64,000 nucleotides of DNA. It comes from Prado023 sp963798745. Lineage in GTDB: Bacteria; Actinomycetota; Actinomycetes; S36-B12; CAIYMF01. Every line of letters begins with the position of its first letter. The stretch's first letter is position 1. A model generated the notes under the pieces. The model saw only the letters and a program-made list of their open reading frames with translations. It was not told the DNA's origin and made no database searches. The translations under genes were made by a program, and so were the position numbers. The DNA lies in contig CAWCUF010000009.1 in NCBI GenBank assembly GCA_963798745.1, positions 1 through 64,000 of the forward strand, in the 5' to 3' direction. Positions 43,001 to 52,600 of this stretch are shown here, in pieces.

Positions 43001-43321
43001 CGGCACATCGGACAGCAGGGCGCCCAGACGTTGCTCAACCTCGGGCAGCAGCCGGAACACGGCCACCAGCCGGCCGGCGGTGAACGGCGGCGCACCGGAG
43101 GGCCCACGCAGCCCGGCGAGGATCGGGGGCCGGGTCGCCGTGGCCACGGCCAGGGACAGCAGGCCAGCGGTGGGTGGCAGCCAGTCGGTCCCCGCGGGAA
43201 TCGTCACCGAGACCGACAGGTCCTCGCCAGGCACCGGCAGCGACACATCGGTGGAGAACCACGGACCCAGGGTGGGCGACTCCAGGCCCAGTGCACCGGG
43301 CTCGGGGATCAGGGCGGTCAT
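40037..43321 (-). CDS. 1094-residue protein with degenerate phospholipase-D-like C-terminal part
   Basis: Last gene of the four-gene module; ATG overlaps the preceding stop by 4 nt. Residues 1-780 are beta-rich, low in Cys/Lys, with no recognised domain, signal peptide or membrane helix. Residues about 850-1010 look like a PLD-superfamily half: AQDFVYIETPALDGLAL, then LHLDATSVLVDDAWALTGGT and HLWRRGLSFDASLAVAVFDE. In the HKD position the Lys is missing and His is displaced, so phosphodiesterase activity is doubtful. No function assigned beyond membership of the module. Confidence 0.85.
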   Translation of the reverse strand: MTALIPEPGALGLESPTLGPWFSTDVSLPVPGEDLSVSVTIPAGTDWLPPTAGLLSLAVATATRPPILAGLRGPSGAPPFTAGRLVAVFRLLPEVEQRLGALLSDVPPADGSAPVAGLATRAPVRFLALELPEGPATLTALEPRLHPSIPAGSPAEQAAHVGLTLEGGALGTATEPMTDFKRPGVFQGASEKLLQFPASAAVRMFAFDARGRSIDPGAVADWWQRLATSFTNLRAPGVAARTATVAAQLTVQLVGPDDAPASEAALSRLSVTNLDGAGPVRVRGSASAAAGFALTGGSADDAPRPLVAALPAGNYGAAVNLWAGGPVGSVTRDFVRVALVDVEGHLLGQPRVPASGAGTDATRRAADQQRAATRTLVERATVAADQSVLLPTTDEAMAGLVAVLGAGDATLVAPVLDHAAGALTAPTLPDVAAPALLPNPVTMTALTGGGTQDAGTVVGQRVLVQTTFDPELAGAWVRVWPQYFDSTTGRHERGAGGGCLVDATGTVRAVVRLADGAVAPGNSMGLDVMVVTAVSATRYQEVRLERPAPVGGIMPVLSGVTDTVVACETGQSFTGAIPAGSLSSGSTLVALATPPALVDPTSIEPGHWNAATVAAGLASGDVVQLTEPAWRGWRGGQDAAALAGTATVTEILRTGLERLVQVGSPLPTQARDEVAASVLSATVADGLVAGVRPLGAHHELLPHQSGHPGAPADDERHGAGARLRGPAVVGVAEILRERVAGTTVELAADASTPLAAPGAPTVPGSWAATLRTVGFGVEAEPGLTAALGAVGLDAFPFDGPIDAVRTWLTGQGITIPAGADAAATSMLRAIDRRLLGAARGYREAATALAAAFDRAQDFVYIETPALDGLALGADDAELGVWQTLVDRAGANPVLRILICLPTEIAPGAPAKLQRVRDKGVLSALAALRAAAGERLAVFNPSTGPGRSLHLDATSVLVDDAWALTGGTHLWRRGLSFDASLAVAVFDERLTAGRPAEVVAFRRALVAGRLGLPPELLPEDPGELVRAVRLLSERGGGLRLSPATLTAPDPMPSDLDVQVWNPDGSPTSSFDAMGWLAGLAVAAQAELAAEVPGSP

Positions 43322-45300
43322 GGCGCCTCCTGCGGATCGCTGGGCAGCGACGATCGCCCGATCGGGTCGGTCACCACCACCCGGTAGCGCGTCCCGGCCA
43401 CCGCCGCCGGGTCGGGATCGACGACGTCGAAGGTGCCGGTCACCTGCGCCCCCCTGCCCACCGGCGGCGGCTCCTGCCCGGGCAGGCTGCGCAGCAGGCG
43501 CAGGGGCTGACCGGCCAGCTGCCGGTAGACGTCGATCACGTAGCCACTCGTCCCACCGCCAGCCAGCGGATCGGGATGGGTGAACCGGATGTGCACACCG
43601 AACGCGTCCCGGGTGACGGCCAGGTCAGCCACGGCCGCCGGTGGGCCAGGCGGCATAGTCGTCGTGGCCACCGCTGCGGAGGGGCGCGACCACTGCCCGA
43701 CCGGCCCGCCACCCGGCGCGGGCGCGCCCTGGACCTCCACGCGCCAGGTGTAGCTCAGCCACGCGGACAACGACTCGCGCGGCCCACCGGGGGAGTCGCC
43801 CGTGTCGAGGATCTCGAACGTCTGGGCCGCGGCGGCGCCGCCCGCATCGGCCGGGCGGGCCGGCACGGTGCCCTCGCCCACGACAGCCATGAGCATCGGA
43901 TCGGAGGTCGCCGTGGCCCGGCGCAGTCGGTAGCGCGCCGCGGGCGTCGGGCCGACCGGGACGGTCACCGACAGCTGTGCGTGCAGGTTCCCGTCGTCGT
44001 CGACGATCGGCGCCACGGCCAGGATCGGCACCGGCGGGACCAGTTGGTTGGGCACGGCGCGGGGTAGCAGCGGGCTGGTGGCGAAGTCCGACTCGACGCT
44101 CGCGGCGCTGACCGCGACCACGCGGTAGAGCACCAGCACCGACAGCGATCCGGACACGTCGTGGGTGAACACCGCGGGCCCGCTGGTGGGTCGCGGCATC
44201 GGGTCGGCGGTGAGTTGCAGCCACCACCGCCGCGGCAGGAACTGGCGGTGGGCGTCCCATGCGGCACCCCTGCTGGGCGCGTCCGGGGCGGCGTTCAGGG
44301 CGCTGAGCAGGGACTGTGCCTGGGCGCTCGTCGGGGCCTGCCCTGCGTCGCCCGGGGCCAGTAGGCCCGCGGCGGCGTCGGTCACCTTGGCGCGCAGCGT
44401 CGTCTCGTCGGCGACGAACACCCGGTAGGCGGCCTGGCCGGTGCTCGGCGTCCAGGTCAGGGTCGCGCGGGCGCGGCCGGTGGCGTCCGGGCGGGCGGTG
44501 TAGGTCAGGGTCGGGGGGATCACGACCGGTGCCGGTGGCCGGGGGTCGTGCAGGGTCGCGTTCTTCGGCTCGGACGGGTCGGAGTCGGCCCCGGCGCTGT
44601 CGGTCCAGATGGCGGTGATGGTCACCGTGCCGGACTGGGTCGCCAGCAGCGCGGGCCCGGGCACCTCAAGGACCAGCACCTCCGCGGGTGCGTTGGGGTT
44701 GGGCAGGGGGTGCACCGTGGTCACCGGTGGTCCGCCGCCGGTGACCACGGTCAGCTCCAGGTGCGCCAGCAGCCGGCCACCCGCGGGCAGCCCGGTCACC
44801 GGGGGCACGGAGACCTCGACCCGGACGACGCCGGCCAGTGGGCCGGTCGGCACGGGGGTCGGCACCGTGGGCGGTCGTGTCGTCAACGTGAACACCGGCC
44901 GCGGCGGTCGGGGGCGGACCGCGGAACCGAACGTGCGCGCAGCCCACGCCGACCAGCGGCCGAACCAGTCGAGCTGGGCCACCTGCCAGGTGCCGCCCGA
45001 CTCTGCGACCGAGCGGTCGGAGAGCTCACCGCTGGTGGCGGTCACCGCGGCAGCGCTGGGCTGGGCGGTGAGCAGCCGACGTCGGCCGACCGTGTCCTTC
45101 GGGTTGCGCTCCGCCAGCGCGGCGCCCGTGGGTTGGGCCATCGCGGAGCCGAGGCCGGCGGCGGGGACCAGGTTCTCCAGGCCCAGGGTGAGCTCCCGGG
45201 TGGCCGTCGGGGGTTGCGCCGGGAGCCAGTCCCCGGCTACCGGGGTTCCCGACGAGGGGGTGCCCGGCGAGTCCAGCGGGACCGTCGTGGTCGCGGCCAA
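43318..45300 (-). CDS. 660-residue fibronectin-III-like protein
   Basis: The frame opens with TTG at 45300, which lacks a ribosome binding site; translation may instead start lower, at an internal codon, or enter by frameshift from the gene upstream, which it overlaps by 275 nt. The sequence is built of Ser/Thr/Pro-rich beta modules resembling fibronectin type III repeats (ATLTWTPSTGQAAYRVFVAD, VADLAVTRDAFGVHIRFTHP, SYTWRVEVQG). No signal peptide, Cys or enzyme motif. Stop overlaps the PLD-like gene start by 4 nt. Function unknown; likely a structural or binding partner in the module. Confidence 0.75.
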   Translation of the reverse strand: MAATTTVPLDSPGTPSSGTPVAGDWLPAQPPTATRELTLGLENLVPAAGLGSAMAQPTGAALAERNPKDTVGRRRLLTAQPSAAAVTATSGELSDRSVAESGGTWQVAQLDWFGRWSAWAARTFGSAVRPRPPRPVFTLTTRPPTVPTPVPTGPLAGVVRVEVSVPPVTGLPAGGRLLAHLELTVVTGGGPPVTTVHPLPNPNAPAEVLVLEVPGPALLATQSGTVTITAIWTDSAGADSDPSEPKNATLHDPRPPAPVVIPPTLTYTARPDATGRARATLTWTPSTGQAAYRVFVADETTLRAKVTDAAAGLLAPGDAGQAPTSAQAQSLLSALNAAPDAPSRGAAWDAHRQFLPRRWWLQLTADPMPRPTSGPAVFTHDVSGSLSVLVLYRVVAVSAASVESDFATSPLLPRAVPNQLVPPVPILAVAPIVDDDGNLHAQLSVTVPVGPTPAARYRLRRATATSDPMLMAVVGEGTVPARPADAGGAAAAQTFEILDTGDSPGGPRESLSAWLSYTWRVEVQGAPAPGGGPVGQWSRPSAAVATTTMPPGPPAAVADLAVTRDAFGVHIRFTHPDPLAGGGTSGYVIDVYRQLAGQPLRLLRSLPGQEPPPVGRGAQVTGTFDVVDPDPAAVAGTRYRVVVTDPIGRSSLPSDPQEAP

Positions 45301-46603
45301 GCACGACCCGCGCGGTGAGGTACGGACCGCCGCGCATCCGCTTGACCTCGTCGGCGTACTCCATGAGTTCCGGGGCCCGTTCGGCGATCGCCCGCAGGGC
45401 CTTGACGCCGTCGTCGGACACCGTCCCGGGCGCCAACGTCCGGTCCAGGCGTTGGCCCTTCAGTGCCCGCCAGTCCGGGGCGAACAGGGCGTCGACCACG
45501 TAGGCCATCACGACCAGCTCGCCCTGCGGGGGTTCCTGGTCCAGGTCGAGCAGGCCCAGCCAGCGGGCGATGCCGGGATCCACCGCGCCCTGCAGCAGGT
45601 CCATGATGATCGGCCACTGCGAGCTGCCCAACGGGGCGCCGTTCGCATCCACGAGCTGCTCGTCCGCGGTGAGCAGGTGTGGGGGCGCGGACAGGTCGTT
45701 GATCAGCCGGTCGAGGGTGACTTCAGGCTGCCTGCTCAGGGCTGCGATGCGGGTCAGTTCCTCGGACGGCGGCACGGGGGCGCACGCCGTGGGGGAGGCC
45801 GCCAGCGGCGACTCGTGCATGCCCAGGCGCTGCGGGGCACCCCGCTTGACCCGGGCGATCCCCTCGTCGCGACCGTCGGCGGGCCCGGCGTAGCGTACGC
45901 CGGACTTCGCGGGCAGCGGGGCCAGGCGGAATCGCTCGAAAGCCGTGACCTCCTCGGCCGGCAACCACGACAGCGAATGAACCGTGCCACTGCCGCGCAC
46001 GACGACGCGTTCCAGGTGCGAGGCGTACACGTGGTACGGGGCCCGGCTGCGGATGGCCACGGGGGCGTCGCCGTAGGGCGTGGCCACCACACCCTCCACC
46101 CGGAACGCGGCCGTCCGGGGTGGCCGGACCATGAACCCGGGCGGCAACTCGGGACGCGGCAGCCCCGGGATCGCCGGGAAGTTCACGAACGGTCCACCCG
46201 GCGGGTCGAGCGGGGGCCGGATCGGGGGCCGACCGGGGAACGGCGGATTGATCGGTGGCCGGCTGGGCAACTGCGGCCGTGGCCGGACCGGATCGGCGGT
46301 GGCATGCACGACCGCCCAGCAGCAGGTCTGCCCCCGGGGCAGGTAGCCGGTCACCGGGTTGTCCGCAGTGACGTGGAACGGCGCGGCCAGGATGCGCCCC
46401 TGGGAGTCGACCCACGTGACGTCCGAGCGGGTGTGACCCTTGGCCATCTTGCCCAGACTGATCCTCCCGATCGCCATCGGCACGATCGGCAGGCCCAGCA
46501 GCGGGTTGGTGAGCACCCGGTAGTGCAGGCCCGGGGCGAGGTGCGCATCATCGCCGCTCATCACGGCCTGGCCGGAGAACGCCCAGGAGGGGATCAGGTT
46601 CAT
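45026..46603 (-). CDS. 525-residue proline-rich protein of unknown function
   Basis: ATG at 46603 after GGAGG, overlapping the giant gene's stop as ATGA. The first 110 residues (LIPSWAFSGQAVMSGDDAHL, HYRVLTNPLLGLPIVPM) precede a proline-rich spacer with PSRPPINPPFPGRPPIRPPL. A globular-looking part follows up to about residue 435 (MDLLQGAVDPGIARWLGLLD, LVVMAYVVDALFAPDWRAL). The last 90 residues, where it overlaps the next gene, turn Arg/Gly/Pro/His-rich and look out of frame. The natural end is probably near 45300, or the two genes are joined by a frameshift. No family recognised. Confidence 0.7.
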   Translation of the reverse strand: MNLIPSWAFSGQAVMSGDDAHLAPGLHYRVLTNPLLGLPIVPMAIGRISLGKMAKGHTRSDVTWVDSQGRILAAPFHVTADNPVTGYLPRGQTCCWAVVHATADPVRPRPQLPSRPPINPPFPGRPPIRPPLDPPGGPFVNFPAIPGLPRPELPPGFMVRPPRTAAFRVEGVVATPYGDAPVAIRSRAPYHVYASHLERVVVRGSGTVHSLSWLPAEEVTAFERFRLAPLPAKSGVRYAGPADGRDEGIARVKRGAPQRLGMHESPLAASPTACAPVPPSEELTRIAALSRQPEVTLDRLINDLSAPPHLLTADEQLVDANGAPLGSSQWPIIMDLLQGAVDPGIARWLGLLDLDQEPPQGELVVMAYVVDALFAPDWRALKGQRLDRTLAPGTVSDDGVKALRAIAERAPELMEYADEVKRMRGGPYLTARVVLGRDHDGPAGLAGHPLVGNPGSRGLAPGATPDGHPGAHPGPGEPGPRRRPRLRDGPTHGRRAGGAQPEGHGRPTSAAHRPAQRCRGDRHQR

Positions 46604-49600
46604 GTTCCTGCCTCCATCCGCACCGAGCGCGGAACATCGATGGCGAACCGGCGGCCGGTCACGATCGAGGTCGTCGTGGACCCGCTGGCGCCAGTGACGG
46701 TCCGGGCCAGGCTGATCCGCAGCTCGTCGGCGCCGGTCACCAGCGACGGTGCGGCCGGGGTGAGCAGGACCCGGGTGCCCGCAGCGTTGCGAACGCGCTG
46801 CAGCAGGCCGACCGTGCCGTAGTGGGCCGCCGCCACAGCCAGGCTGGTCCGGCCGGTCCGAACGATGGCCTCGGGGGCCTCCAGCAGCACGCCGGCCAAC
46901 TTCCAGTCCTCGTCCTCGCGCAGCCACAGGATCGACGTGCGGGCCGTGTCGCTCAGCGGCCACGGGTCCAGCCCTGCCGCGGCCAGCAGGGCATCGAGGT
47001 CCTGGTCGCTGACCGAGAGCGGCCCGGCCGGAACCTCGGCGGTCACCATGGCGTCGGCTGCGATGAAGGCCGCCGGGTCGCCGGTGCCGAAGCCCAGCGC
47101 CTCGAGCAGTTCGGATTCGTTGCGGTAGCGCGAGGCCTGGAAGTGCGCCCGGGAGATGACGGTCTCCTCAGCGTCCGGGGCGCCGGCCGGGGTGGCCAGC
47201 AGGATCAGGTCGTACCAGGCGCCGGGTACCAGGTCGGCGGTGAGCTCGCCGGTCGTGCCGCCGAGGTTCGGCTCCTCGAGGCAGGGGGCCTCACGGATCG
47301 CCTCGAGCATCCGGCGCTGCCCCTCAGGGCGATACTCGTCGAACAGCGGCAGCCACACCAGCGCGAACGGTTCGTCGGCGGGATGGGCGGCCGCGGTCAG
47401 GCTCCCCGGCGGCGGGTCGGTGCGCCGCAGCCGCAGCCGCATCGAACGGCCGTACAGGGCGCTGAGCTGGTCGGCATGGTCGACGGCCAGGTGCACCAGC
47501 AGCGTGTCGTCGAGCAGGTGCGGCGCCGATCGGGTGTCGGGCTCGAAGGCGATCAGGTAGCGCAGCAGGGACCGGGGGTCGAAGTCATGCTCGTCGGTGA
47601 GTTCGGCCGGGGGCACCCCGGACACCGTGGAGGTCGCGGCGGTGCGGAACCGGTAGGACTGCACGGGGCCGTCCTTCCAGCCGTTGGCGGGTGCCGCCGC
47701 CGGTGGCTCGGGCTGGCTCTCGGACTTCAGCCACCCGTCCCACTGCCACGAGACCCGGATCGTGTACCCGTGGTCGGCCTCGAGCAGGTCCTTGCGTGCC
47801 GGCGACTCGAGGCCGCGCAGCGTGATCAGGTTGCGCAGGTCCAGGGCGTAGCCCGCGTTCGCCTCCGCCTCGGCGGCCGCCTTCGCGCTCACGCCGCACA
47901 GCTGCACGAGGCCGACCCGGCCGGCGTCCGCGCGCCCGGTGCCTGACCACTCGCGGATGCGCACCATGGACCAGGACTGCTGCGGATCGCGCGGCGCATA
48001 GCGCACGAGCATGCACGTGCCCGCCCCGGCGGTGATCCGCTCCTCGACCTCGGCGATCCACTCCTGCTCACCGCCCCCCACGGCCGTGCCGAGCACCACG
48101 GGCATGCTGGCGGTCGTGGCTTCGTCGGGTTCCTGCGGATCGGCGCCCGCCTCCCAGCAGATCGACACGACGCCGACCTCGAAGTTGCCCCCGCGCAGTT
48201 CCACGCGCACGATGCCAGACCCGCGCAGGACGATGTCCACCGGGCCCCGGCCCTGCCGTGCGAAGGCGTCGTCGGTCTGGGCGCCCTGGGCGTCGAACGA
48301 GGCTGCCTTCACCGACCCGCCCAGTGGCATGACGCTGACCACGACCTCGTCGGCCGGGTCGGGCAGGTGCAAGACCATCCCCTTGTCGGGGAAGTGCAGC
48401 GTCGCCCCACCGTTCGGGGCGCCGCCCAAGGTGCGCATCGCGTCACCGCGCGACTCGATCTTGACCGGGCCGATCGCGTTCGACCGGCCCACGTCCGTTC
48501 CGGGTCGGAAGTGGTCGGCGACCACGGCGCAGGCGCGGTCCGGCTGCTCCCGGGGGCGCTTGCGCAGGTCCCGGCAGACCACGAGCAGCAGCTCGGGATC
48601 CACGACCTCGGGGGCCAGCCGGCCGCGCAGCTCGGTGGTGCGCACGGTGAAGGAGTAGGAGGTGACGTTCGCCAGCCACCACACGTCACCGAACGGGCTG
48701 GCGCCGACCTGTCCCGGGGTCAGGGCCCAGCCCTGGGCGGACAGGTCGGGTGCGACCTCGGACAGCGCCCGGCCGAACGCGCGCTCGCGGGTCAGCCAGG
48801 TGAACCGGGAGGGGAACGGCGGGATGCCGGCGTCGGTCGTCCGGAAGGCCGCCGCGTCGATGCCCGTCCGCTCGCCGCCGGCGCCCAGGGCGCAGTTGCG
48901 CGCTGCTCGCGGCGGCGGGTCACACAGCCGACCGGGGACCTGGGCGGGGTCCGCGTCCGTGCCCGCACCGCCCTCGGTGAGCCAATAGGTCCAGGGACTG
49001 GGATCCCAGGCGAGCAGGGCCAGGAACATGCCCTCGGACTCCGAGACGGCGACGTCGCCGTCGGCCAGCACGCCGGGGCGCGCGGTTGGCAGCCACCAGC
49101 CGGAGTCCAGCGGACCGGTCAGGGCGGGTGCGCCGTCGGGGATGATCTCGACCCCGGTCAGCCGGTAGGCGTACTTCAACTCGCTGGTGCCCGACCAGAC
49201 CGGTCCCGCGGGGCCGTTGCCCGGGGCGAAGGCGCTGCCGGCCAGGGCAACACCCAGGTGATGGGTGAACTCGATCACCGGCACCGTGTCGGGCCAGACC
49301 GTCTGGTCCGGACCCGGAGCGCCCGTGCCGGCCAACGCCGTGGTGAACCCGCGGCGGTCGGTCAGCGACACCTTGCCGATCGGCGGTGGCGGCGGCGGCG
49401 CGGTCGGGTCCAGCGAGTCCCCGATCTCGACGCCCACGCAGCCCTTGATCGAGAAGAAGAAGAACGACACCGAGCCGCAGAACTCGCCCTTGAGGTTGAC
49501 CTTGACCCCATCGTCCTCCCAAACGGTGGCCACGATGCTGCCGGTGGCCGAGATGGAGATCACGACCAGGCTCAGCTCGCCGCGGACGAAGATGCCGCCC

Positions 49601-52600
49601 TTGAGGATGAACGGGTCGGTGCCGAAACCGACGAGGATCTTGGCGGAGGCCTCCAACTTGATCGGGCCCGCCGACCAGCGGATCTCCCAGCCCGCCCCGA
49701 AGCCGATGGAGAATCCGTCGAAGTTGAAGTCGGGGTTGTCCCCGAGCCGGTGCAGCTGGCGCTCCTCGACCATCAGATAGGAGAACGCCGAGACGTCCAG
49801 GGTGCCGGGCAGCAGCGTGATCGTCACCGGGTCGCCGGGCCGGCCCTCGCTGACCACCCCGTCGGAGCCGATGCGCACGTAGGCGTCGGCGGGAGTGCTT
49901 GGATAGGGGAAGTAGCCGTCGATGGGCAGCAGCAGCTCGAGCACCTTCGGGATGGTGTAGCGGCCTCGCACTCCGACCATCACAGCCTCGTCGTCGACGG
50001 CGATCAGGCCCAGGATGCTCAGGCTCGGGTCGGCCGGGGCACCCTGCGTGCTCGGGGTCACCGCCGGCTTGCTGACCAGCTTCGCGTCGATGCCGAAGAT
50101 CACGGTCGGGTCGGGGAAGGCCACGACCAGCATGCCCGTGGCGTTGAACGTGAACGCCTGGTCGGGCAGGGTGCCCACGATCATGCCCAGGCCGATCGCC
50201 CACTGCCCGCGCTCCGGGCCGAACTTCGACTCGGCCGGGACGTCGCGGAACCACGCGATCTCCCGACCCACCGGGTCGTTGTCGAAGCCGCTGGGCAGCT
50301 CGCGGGCGCCGTTGGAGACGAACTGACCCAGGAAGCCGAAGATGCCCAGCCCGGTGGCGCCCAGGGGGATGCCGACGGGTAGCAGCAGGCCCAGGCCGAT
50401 GGAGAGGAAGTCGTGCGCGGGGTCGAACGCCAGGGCGCCCATCGCCTTGGCCCCCACGCTGACCAGATCGAGCTCGATGGCCGCCTTGAACGCACCGCCG
50501 TCGCCGAGCACCAGCCGACCCTCGCCGCGCAGGACGCCGGGGATGTCCACCCCGACGGCCAGCCCACGCAACTCGGCGCTGAACCCGTCGTCGTCGAACG
50601 TGGCGCGGACCGTCGCGCCCTGGATCGAGACCACGCCGAGGTCCAGGGCGAACTCCAGGTCGCACTCGAACCAGCTCGACCCGACCCCGGCACGGGTGGC
50701 CACGACCTGCAGCAACTGGCCCAGCGGGCCGTCGATCATCCAACGACCGGGGTCCGAGACCTCGAACGACACGTCCTCGAAGACCAGGCCGAACTTGTCG
50801 TACCACTCCTCCGCGGAGTCGTCGAACTCCAGGCCGACCTTCTTGTAGCGCACCTTCAGCGGGTGGCCGTCCTCGGTGGCCAGGGCGCCCAGCCCGGAGG
50901 CCTCGATGTCGAACCCCACCGCTGCCGTGTAGTCCAGCAGGACCCGGGTGCGGAAGCCCGCGGCGTCGGTGAGGCTGCGCTGGCGATGCTCGATCTCGGC
51001 CGAGTGGATGACCACCTCGCCGTCCTTGGCCACGGTGGCCAGCACCCCGGAGGCGATCGCCAGGGCGGCGACCCGGACCATCGCCCCGTCCACCCCGGAG
51101 GCGCCGATCCCGGCCAGCAGCGCCGGGGCCAGCGCCAGCGCGATCGCGAGGAACTCGGAGTCCAGCGCGGCCAGGCCCTCGGGGTCCCCGGAGGAGGCGA
51201 TCGACAGCGAGAACACCGTCTGGCCCGAGCGGGCGTCGTGGGTCCACCGGCCGGTCAGCGTATAGACCTCGGTCGAGGGCACCCCTGCTGGTTCCGAGGG
51301 CGCCCGAACCGGCACGTCGGAGTCGCCGCCGCCCGGGGCGGGGATCGTCTGCACGTTGGTCGTGGCCCACTCGAAGGTGAACTCCGCCTGGGTGGGGATC
51401 GCGTCGGCGGGACCGGTGACGGTGGGGGAGTCCCAGACCACGACCAGGCGGATCAGCCAGGCCAGCCGCGGATCTCGGGACTCGGGCGCGGCGATCTCGT
51501 CGGCGTCCGCGCCGGGCACGTAGCTGCGGCGCAACGCGGGGTCGAGCTCCTGGCTGTCGGTCGGCTGGAGCTGATCGGTGGCCTGGGCGCCGGGTGGGGG
51601 GGTGTAGGTGCCGCCGACCGCGAAGATGTCGGCGCGCCGGTACCGGACCCGCTCCGGACGGGTGGTGAGCTCCCCCCAGGCCGCCCGCTCGGTGGCCGAG
51701 AACTCGCGGGTGATCAGCCGATTGGCGCCCTTCTGGTCAGCGGTCAGCGCTGGGCCGGAGATGGCGTCCTGGGCGGCCGCCTGGGCAGCACTGGGCACGT
51801 TCTGCTCGCCGCGCGCCAGGGTCGATCCGGCGGGCAGCCAGCCCGAGACCGCGGTGGCGCGGTCGGTGGCCAGGCGCCGGTTGTAGTCGTCGGAGGCCAG
51901 GTCGCAGCAGCGGCCGATCACCACGAACTGGGCGCCGGGGAAGAACGCCGCCCACGCCCGGACGGTCGACTCGATGGTCCCCTCCATGGTGCGCGGCACG
52001 TAGGCGCCGAACGCGACCGGGTCGCTCAGGGCGTACTCGAACCGGATCTCCAGGCGCCGGACCTCCTCCTCGGTCACCGCGGGCGCCGGTTCCGCCGGGT
52101 CGGTGGGCGTCCCCACCCCGATCGTCACCGCGGCCAGGCCGCCGTCGGGCACCGCCACGGCACCGCCGGCGAGCGTCGCTGCCGGGCTCGTCGGGTTCAG
52201 CGACCCGTCGCGGTGGAAGGCGTCGAGGTCGTAGGTCGCCTCGACGCCGCGCACCGACAGCAGCGCGCCGGTGGCATCGTGCACCCCGTCAGCAGCCCCG
52301 ACGAGCAGATCTCCCTCGGCCAGGACGTCCACGCGGATCCGGCGGGTGCGCTCCTCGGCGTCGGTGACGACCACGTAGCTGGTGCCCGGATCGTTGCTCG
52401 GGAACAGCGCGAAGTCGGGCCCGGTGCGGGTGTGCGCGTCCGGTCCGGTCCCGTGCGCCCAGCGCAGTCCCGCGGCGTCGGCGGGGTTCAACGCCGACTC
52501 GAACTCCAGCAGGTTCAGCGCCTGGGCAGTGCCCGAGACGGCCACCACATTGGCGATGTCCACCGCCCCGACGTGCACGTTGACCGCCGCAGCGTGCTGC

